Both the position numbers and the translations under genes were made by a program. Source: Eutreptiella sp. 'Long Island Sound 2002' (lineage: Eukaryota > Euglenozoa > Euglenophyceae > Eutreptiales > Eutreptiaceae). Taken from it: a stretch of DNA of 64,000 bases. The notes under the pieces were generated by a model that saw only the letters and a list, made by a program, of their open reading frames with translations, was not told the origin of the DNA and searched no databases. Location of the stretch: assembly GCA_964036045.1 (NCBI GenBank), contig OZ038380.1, positions 63,906,591-63,970,590 of the forward strand. The letters run 5' to 3'. Of this stretch, positions 57,483-64,000 are shown piece by piece. Numbering within the stretch: the stretch's first letter is position 1; each line of letters begins with the position of its first letter.

Positions 57483-59838
57483 CCCCGACCACCAGGGCCC
57501 TCTCCCTATACCACTAGAGCCTGGTGTACTACCTCACCGGGGTCTTGAACGCCTCCTTGCGCTTCCAGGCACTCCACCTGACACACCCCACCACCGCCCT
57601 CCAGCAGGCCACACGCGCCGTCACCAAGGAATGGGCAGCACACGTGGGCTGGCCCACCTCCATACTCACTCGCGCCATCCGGGCGGCGTGGCCCCGCTAT
57701 GGGGACGCAATAGGGGACGAGGTGAAGGCGGCTCACACCAGACACACCGCCCTCCTCCTTCACCGCATGACCCACAACCACTCGCCGGAGGTCCGCTAAG
57801 TCGCCACAATCCGCCTCCAAGCCGCAGAACGGGCCCGCAACACATGCCCACGCTGGATACTCCACCAGACAGGCATGCAAACCAACATGAACACGCGCCT
57901 GTGGAACCACCTGCAGCACCTCCTCCCTTCCCCGCACCACGCCATACTCACCAACCACACGTGCCCGGAGGAAGGGCCCCTGGCGGTCCTCTGCGGGGAC
58001 CTCCAGCATCACCCCAAAAGCACCATCAACACCATAGACCTTGTCGGGGACTCCATCACCGTAGTATACGTCACCCTCCCCCAAATGCGGGTCCACCACC
58101 ACAGCAGGGGACACCACAGCCCCTTCCTACAACTTCCCGAATGGCCTCAATACCGCCTCTTCCACCAGTACCTCACGCAGACGGCACGAGCAGCGGGACT
58201 CAGTCTACCAGGAAGCAAAGACATGGAAGCAGCCTACCGGGACTTCAAAAAGCAGCACCCCAGACCCATCCCAGCGACACCGCCCTACACACCCACCGGC
58301 TCGGAACACGAACCCGTCCCCCCGCCGACGGACCCAGTCCCACCGCTAACCCTTCTACTGGCCCCAAATGAAGCCAAACCCACGCAGACGACCGTCATCC
58401 ACCACGGGGCAAAATGGCGCAGACCGAAGCACCAGATGACTGCTCGTGGCCTACCGAAGGTCCCCCACGACTCCGAGAGCATGCCACGCACAATTTGGGC
58501 CCGTGACCCCGAGGCACCCACCAAGCAGTGGCCCATATTGCACCTCAGAGCACACCAGCACACCCACCCGACAACACACCTGCCACCACAAGCCTACGCA
58601 TGGGTAGCCCCATGGTTCCACCACACCGACACGAACCCCACGGTTGCGTGGAACCCCAACCACACACTTCAATGGCTGTTCACCACAACGCCCACCTGGC
58701 CCCGCCTTGACCCGGCAGGGGTTGCCATTCGTTACAGCATGTACGAACCAGGCAGAACGGGCAAGCACGAGCACCCCTACTATCCGCTCCACCACTCCTG
58801 CCACACACCGGAGCACCGAACACAAACCGTCACATGCCGCGACCTTAACCCGGACACAGGCTACATCCTCCACTACATCCACTCTTACCTCTACCAGAGA
58901 CAGCCAGAACAGGGACTCATAGCCCTGTCCCCCCAAGCGAAACACATCGTCTGCAGAGGAGTAGGGGTGTACGCTAGGCCCATCCTGCAGCCCACAACCC
59001 CCGTGGCCCACCTCACCACGGGCCTCGCCATATACGCCTACCTGCCCATGAACCCATGCCGCTTTCCACAGCCCTCACCGGCGGACCAACTCTTCTTCAC
59101 CAACGCGTCAGGCGAATCCGCCCTCATGCTCATCACCGGGGGGGGGGCACCCTGCAGCTAACCCACACCGAGGAACACTACCACATGGACCACCACACGG
59201 GCCACACCTCCTACGGAGCCTCCTCCCACGGGGAACTGGGACCCATGGCCGACGCCATCACCGAAATCGCGGCCCGTCTACCCGCCCACGTCCCGCACAT
59301 CGTCCCGGTCTGGTTTGTGGTGGATGCCACTGTCGACAAACACCTACTCCTGCGCATAGCAAGACAACCACTCCACAAAGCCATCGCAACGAGCCTCGGG
59401 ACCCAAGCACTGCTACTCTGGAAAGCACTTCGCAGCCTTCCCCCCTACGTCCAACTTCACATCGTGAAACAATAGTCCCACAGGCACCAACACAGGAACG
59501 AAGCCGCGCCACGCCGACTCCGCACCCCACCCCTGGAAACCCCCCACACCTCACGCCAGCTCAACGCCCACCACCGGCCACAACCCGAACCGCACACAGA
59601 GGCAACACCACCGGCCAGGACAGCCACCAGCGAGCAGCCACACACCACAACCACGCCAAACGGCGCGCCTCCCCGGACACCGGCGCACGACCCCGCACCG
59701 GCCGCCGCACGTGCCCCGAACACCAGCATCACACGCCCACCGTGCCATGAAGCAGCACCCCAACACGTGAACACGCACGATGACCCCATGGCCCTGGACA
59801 TCGACAGCCTGCTAGAGCTGGAACTCCAACACACGTAG
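57483..59838 (+). pseudogene. LINE copy 2: post-RT region and RNase H (5' truncated, broken)
   Basis: This starts at the point matching 15214 in copy 1 and repeats that sequence to about 59010 (copy 1: 16742). Frame 2 is open from 57524 to 59161 apart from TAA 57797-57799, which copy 1 shares. It goes on to an RNase H domain absent from copy 1. That domain has FFTNASGES (Asn where the first catalytic Asp is expected), a Glu in ASSHGELGPMADAI and an Asp in VWFVVDATVD. The frame changes within the G run near 59139-59148, which may be a true or sequencing indel. TAG at 59473-59475 interrupts the end of RNase H (SHRHQHRNEAA follows in frame), and coding finishes at TAG 59836-59838. RNase H after RT fits the I-type group of LINEs; the family is not certain. 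Confidence 0.83.
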
Positions 59839-60107
59839 GACACGGAGCATCATATGGACCTCACTCCGCCGGAGCTCGAGCCCGCAGCAAGCGGCCCCGC
59901 GGACCCCAGCCCGCAAAATGCCCCCCCGCCCCCCCCCCCCCCGCCAGCGGGCGCCCTGGACGCACCTGTCCAACGCCCTGCGGCGCCACCGGCCCACCCA
60001 CGAAGCCAGCAACGGGCCCGCCGAGTACCGGGCGTCCCTCGAGCACGACCTGCCCGACGTCACGGGGCCGGGACTCCAGGGGTACACCACCGCCCCCCCC
60101 CCTCAAG
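59839..60107 (+). other. LINE copy 2 downstream region
   Basis: This C-rich 269 bp has runs of C near 59930-59942 and 60093-60102. Two short proline-rich frames are open (from 59854 and 59918), but neither has a recognised domain. It ends at the element E LTR; CAAG (60104-60107) may be its left target duplication, with the other copy outside the window. Confidence 0.5.
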
Positions 60108-62464
60108 TAAAGAAGGTCCCTACCAGGACCGGCCCCCGCTGTGCCCCTTCCGCCTGTAACCCCTGCCGATTTGCTCCTGATCAACGATTGCATTGCTCAA
60201 AATCCAAGGTTCCAAATCCAAAAATATAGAAAATAAAATCCTCCTTCAACCCTGAATGGCAACCAGATCCCGCAAATACAGCAATAACCCAATTCACAAT
60301 CCAAATCAGGCTGCGGGCTTCCGTTCAGCACATCGGTCGTCTCACGGTGGCTGGCATGTACAAGAATTGCACCAAGGAAGAAAGCCCTGAAATTGGCATA
60401 TGAACACAAATAAAGCAAAGTTGGGGAAAGAGCTAAACATACACATTCACAATCATAAACCCCTCATTCCCTGGACTCAAGACCTTCCCTTGACTCACCA
60501 ACATATTGCCCTGAACCAGGTCAAATGAGATGGCTGAATGCCATGTGTCACAAGTCACTACACAAACCCCAAAAATGTGTTCACTCCCAAGCCTCCAAAT
60601 CCTAGCCCAATAGGGGAGGTGGCGTGTCATGGCCTAGAGTGGCACTCAGGACCATGCCCTACCCTGACATAACCTTGGTTGGACTTGGGGTCGAATGGGC
60701 TTGGAGATATGCCCCATGAGTTTGAACTCATAACATGCCAAAAAACTGCCAATTCACACCATATTGGCCATATATCAAATATATGCTCAAATTTGAGGTT
60801 ACCACTTATCCGAAGGCTCAAAACATGCATGGAATCGAAGTCTAGTATTCATGGAGGATGGAGACCAAAGGCCAATGCCCATGTACATCCCCATTCCACC
60901 CTCGAAACCCCTTCGAATATGGACGCCACGCACTGCCCAAGTCAGCCCATGATCTTGAGACCAATTTTTATAATCCTTCGTGCGCCAAGCCCAATGGAGT
61001 ACCCGATCCGGCATATGGTGGTGTTCAACTCCAAAGCATATGCCAACATATGAACAACATACCATAGTTCGACTCTCCATAGGCTTCTTGCTGTTTGCCG
61101 ACCAAGTAAGTACACAAAATGCAAAAATGAGCAAAAATTGATGTCAAAAACATGAAAATATGACCAAATGCAAAGTTGTCATGATAATATATCTCTATGC
61201 TCACCCATGATATCCGCTCATGGTTCAATACACAAATGATTAGAACCATTTGCGAACAATTCCCCCACTTGGATCCCCAATCAGGCGCATGGAAATACCT
61301 TCGCCACTCATATCAACATGCCCCATGAAAATGGGAGTGCACTCATGGATCTCTTTGCCAAACATACCATGAACAATACATATGCGGTAGACTTAGTCTA
61401 GCGCTTTGAATTCCACAATTGGGACATGGGCAAAACCCTTGTCACGTATGGCTCCCCATCTCTTCGGCCACACGAAGATATATAACATGGGCGTGAGCAT
61501 ATCAAGACATATACCATGCATATAAAACATACCCTCAAAAGTGGCTCCCACCATGATATGCCATGTCCCTCCATGGACATAACTTCACGTTAAGAATACG
61601 TAGGAACCCAAGGAAAGTTGCTATGCAACCCCAACACTCATGCGGTACACCCGAAAGTCGCAATAAAATGTTCCATTGCACGGTCCAAGAGTTATATATC
61701 CCTTTCTACCCTCTTGACCCTTTTTCCTTGCTACACCGGGCATGTGTGCGCACCAAAGGCGTTTGATGCTTCCTCAATTAACTTGAGACTAAGGCGCTTG
61801 CAACCCAACCTTCCTTATTCTCTTTCCTCACACTCGCGCGTAGATATGGTCCTTCAAAGTGGGCCCACGATTCACTTTTGTTTCCCTTATATCTCCAGGT
61901 CAAATGGGTGGCAAGTATAAGGGAAACCTGATTCGGGCATAGGGAAAAGAGTATGACCACTCGAAGAAGTCCAAATCAAGTGCGGCGATGTCGAAGTCGA
62001 AAATCCGATTTCGACATCGCGAAAAATTCAGATTAAAATTTCGAGTGCTTATTTAGAAAATTGCGGAAGCAACGAACCCTTTGCTGATGAAATCTGACCC
62101 TTCAACGGAGTATCCGCCAAAATATCTGGAAATAACAGTTAACCAATCGGTTAACGCAAAATCGCGAGCCAACTGACGGTCGCCGATACATTGACCATCA
62201 GAACGAAAGGCTGAAAAATTACGGAAACATTATGATAATAAAACCCTGTTGATTCCTGATATTCCGATATATAAATCTCCGCTGGCGGCGCCTCGGTACT
62301 GAATATGGCCGCTCATAGCCGGAATGGCCAAACCTATCACACTATCACATCGGGTTAGTCCAGGTGGATGGGAGAGTATGATATCAGCCAATGGCGGCTT
62401 GCTGGCACATAGATACACACCCCAAGTGACCCCAAGATGGCCACGGGGGTCCGAACCGGCTTCA
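60108..62464 (-). repeat. 3' LTR of element E
   Basis: This 2357-bp LTR is homologous to those of A and B but visibly more diverged in its middle (about 60700-61400 and 61780-62050). The LTR frame seen in other copies carries a TAA here near 62055. A TATA-type box (TATATA, 62268-62273) is intact. A 9-bp inverted repeat (GATGTCGAA / TTCGACATC) at about 61987-62018 is shared with element C LTRs. Confidence 0.9.
62268..62273 (-). promoter_or_regulatory. TATA-type box of the element E LTR
   Basis: TATATA lies in the conserved context shared with A and C. Confidence 0.55.
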
Positions 62465-62858
62465 CCCCCCTTCTCAGAGCGTTGTTATCGCTCGGAAGTC
62501 ATTGAAGAGAGGACGGGAGGACCCCAGTGGGCTCCAACTCCCCCCTCCATGTTCCAAGGACACATGGAGGCCGCACACACGTCGTAGGCGTCCCCCATGC
62601 CCCATGGGAGGGGTGAGGACACTGACAATCGGTGCCCTACGCCATATCCGGTCTCCTCTTGATCTACAACATGGACCAAGGGGATCAAAGATAGAAAAAC
62701 GTCGTCTATCGATCTAAATACGTATACCACGATGAAATATATACGTCGAGATCGAGTGAAGGGGGTATATGGCCAAGCAAGGGCGAAGAATCCCCGGATG
62801 AACGCCCTCACCCGTCTCCTCAATCACAGAAACAAACAAAATGCCAAGGGGGGATCCA
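62465..62858 (-). promoter_or_regulatory. 3' untranslated region, stem-loop and polypurine tract of element E
   Basis: The minus strand has GAGAAGGGGGG abutting the LTR at 62465 and the imperfect hairpin up to about 62498. The remaining bases are the non-coding 3' region. Confidence 0.75.
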
Positions 62859-64000
62859 TTACGGTGCTACAGCAGCGACCAAATGGACCAACACGTCCTT
62901 GACATCCAAAGAAATACTCTTTTTCTTTAGGTAGTCCATCCAGACCGTGGTGTACCTCGGCACAAAACTGCTCGGAGGCTCCCACGAATCCCTGGATGCG
63001 GCGAAACCCTTCCAACGGACTTTATAAAGCCTACGCCCAGGCGTCCCCGGGTCCGGCTTGTCCGCCAGGATCTTCTCAGCGGTGAAGTCGTCGTCCTCAC
63101 CCTCGTGGTCCGAGTCCACATCGCCGGCCGTGAACTCGAAGGTGACGGTGCTGGGGTCTGGTGCCCGGGGACGAAGCTAGGTGTGGTCGCGGTCCAGGAT
63201 CTTGTTATCCCCCACACGAACTGCATACACATCCTGCCCGACCTTCCGCACGATTACCCCCGGCACATACCAAGATGCCTGCCGATGCCTGGACAGGACA
63301 TCCTTGTGGTGGCGCTCCACCCACACGGTGTCTTGGAGAGCATACTTTTGGACTTTTCCCTGCTTGAAGTACTTGGCCCTCTTGTCATGCTCGTTCTGTA
63401 GTGCCTTGCACACCTTGGCCGCCGTGTCGTCCGCCTCAGCCATCATGGCGTTCGCATCTCGGGCCACTTTGCCATGGTTCAACCACGGGAGAGTGTGTGA
63501 CACTCGATCCCGTAGGAACAGGATGCGATGGGGCGACAGTCCAGTGGGCCCCGGAAGGTCGTGATACGCTTGGAGTACCCTCCACAGCGAATTGTACCAG
63601 TTCGGGCCCGGTTCGTCAATGTGCAGCTGGCGGAACTTCTCGAACATCTGCCGCCCGGCCACCTCAGCCCGGCCATTCGACCGGCTGTGGTATGCCACGG
63701 TCTTGGCATGCCGAATCCCCATGTGCTTGCGCATCGTCTTGAACCACGTCCCCACGAATTGACTGCCCCGATCGCTGCAGATGACAGCTGGGACATCGAA
63801 AATCGTCAGCCAATGCCTGATCATGGCATTAGCGACGGTCTTGGCCTGCAGCCCCACTCCATGCTTGTCCTTCTTTTCCTTCTTCTTGGACTTCTTGCCA
63901 GGGACCGCCACGATATACCCACTGTGCCTATCCACCGCCAGGATGACACAGTCGTAGGTCTCTCCTTCCACGGTGACCTCAGGCATGGCGAATACATCCA
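62859..64000 (-). pseudogene. pol: Pol of element E, partial: integrase and chromodomain
   Basis: The frame continues past the window edge. The integrase core has DVFAMPEV (near 63985), ICSDRGSQF (about 63770) and NGRAEVAGR (about 63665). The chromodomain (KVRWKGFAASRDSWEPP) is near 62980-63030. TAG at 63177-63179 replaces the CAG of element B, between integrase and chromodomain. A two-codon in-frame deletion lies just downstream, near 63150. Confidence 0.9.

Larger units (their letters stand above)
60108..64000 (-). mobile_element. Ty3/gypsy element E, A family, 3' end only
   Basis: This minus-strand element begins with its 3' LTR (60108-62464) and enters pol, with the remainder beyond the window. 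The polypurine tract and hairpin are as in A and B. LTR and pol are closely related to A and B, so it is a third copy of one family. Confidence 0.9.

Noticed and set aside
1-64000. Alternative genetic code with TAG/TAA as Gln
   Set aside because: Some TAG codons replace CAG, but TGA replaces TGG and CGA, and TAA replaces TAT (10412, 45351). Mixed nonsense changes fit decay, not recoding.

Overview
This window holds only nested retroelements; I see no host gene, no tRNA or rRNA and no CRISPR array. It is nuclear DNA from a large, repeat-rich eukaryotic genome. Algal or protist origin is likely from the mix of chromodomain Ty3/gypsy elements, a Penelope-like element (PLE) and an RNase H-bearing LINE with GC-rich coding DNA, but the sequence does not fix the species.

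Layout. A LINE (copy 1, + strand; 1-770 and 13886-16742) is split by Ty3/gypsy element A (+ strand, 771-13881, 2.33-kb LTRs, target duplication GCAT). LINE copy 1 stops at a PLE (element D, - strand) whose left terminal repeat (16743-16856 and 51723-51787) is split by Ty3/gypsy element B (- strand, 16857-51718, same family as A, duplication GAAC). B is itself split inside pol by a second-family Ty3/gypsy element C (- strand, 23359-45057, 3.03-kb LTRs, duplication CTAC). The PLE body runs from 51719 to 57482, and its reverse transcriptase is interrupted by an unclassified 2.18-kb insertion F (53289-55468, duplication CATG). A second LINE fragment (57483-60107) carries the RNase H end of the LINE protein and is followed by a third A-family element, E (- strand, 60108 to beyond the window end).

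Coding logic. A, B and E share a plan: a gag whose start codon lies inside the LTR, a gag stop (UAG) with pol continuing in the same frame, then protease, reverse transcriptase, RNase H, integrase and a terminal chromodomain. C has the same pol order, a much longer gag with a coiled-coil and Pro/Gly-rich amino-terminal part, and about 6 kb of extra DNA between pol and its 3' LTR. All copies carry nonsense codons or frameshifts, so none looks autonomous as read here.

Most unusual points: (1) about 3.65 kb inside element C (27690-31345) where the + strand is almost free of T, so the element's sense strand is almost free of A and therefore of stop codons in all three frames; (2) insertion F, with a CCCH finger and a zinc-ribbon-like motif, matching no element class I know; (3) a promoter-leader module with an open frame shared by the LTRs of two otherwise distinct families; (4) a conserved in-frame UAG between gag and pol; (5) about 1.5 kb of LINE sequence repeated on both sides of the PLE.
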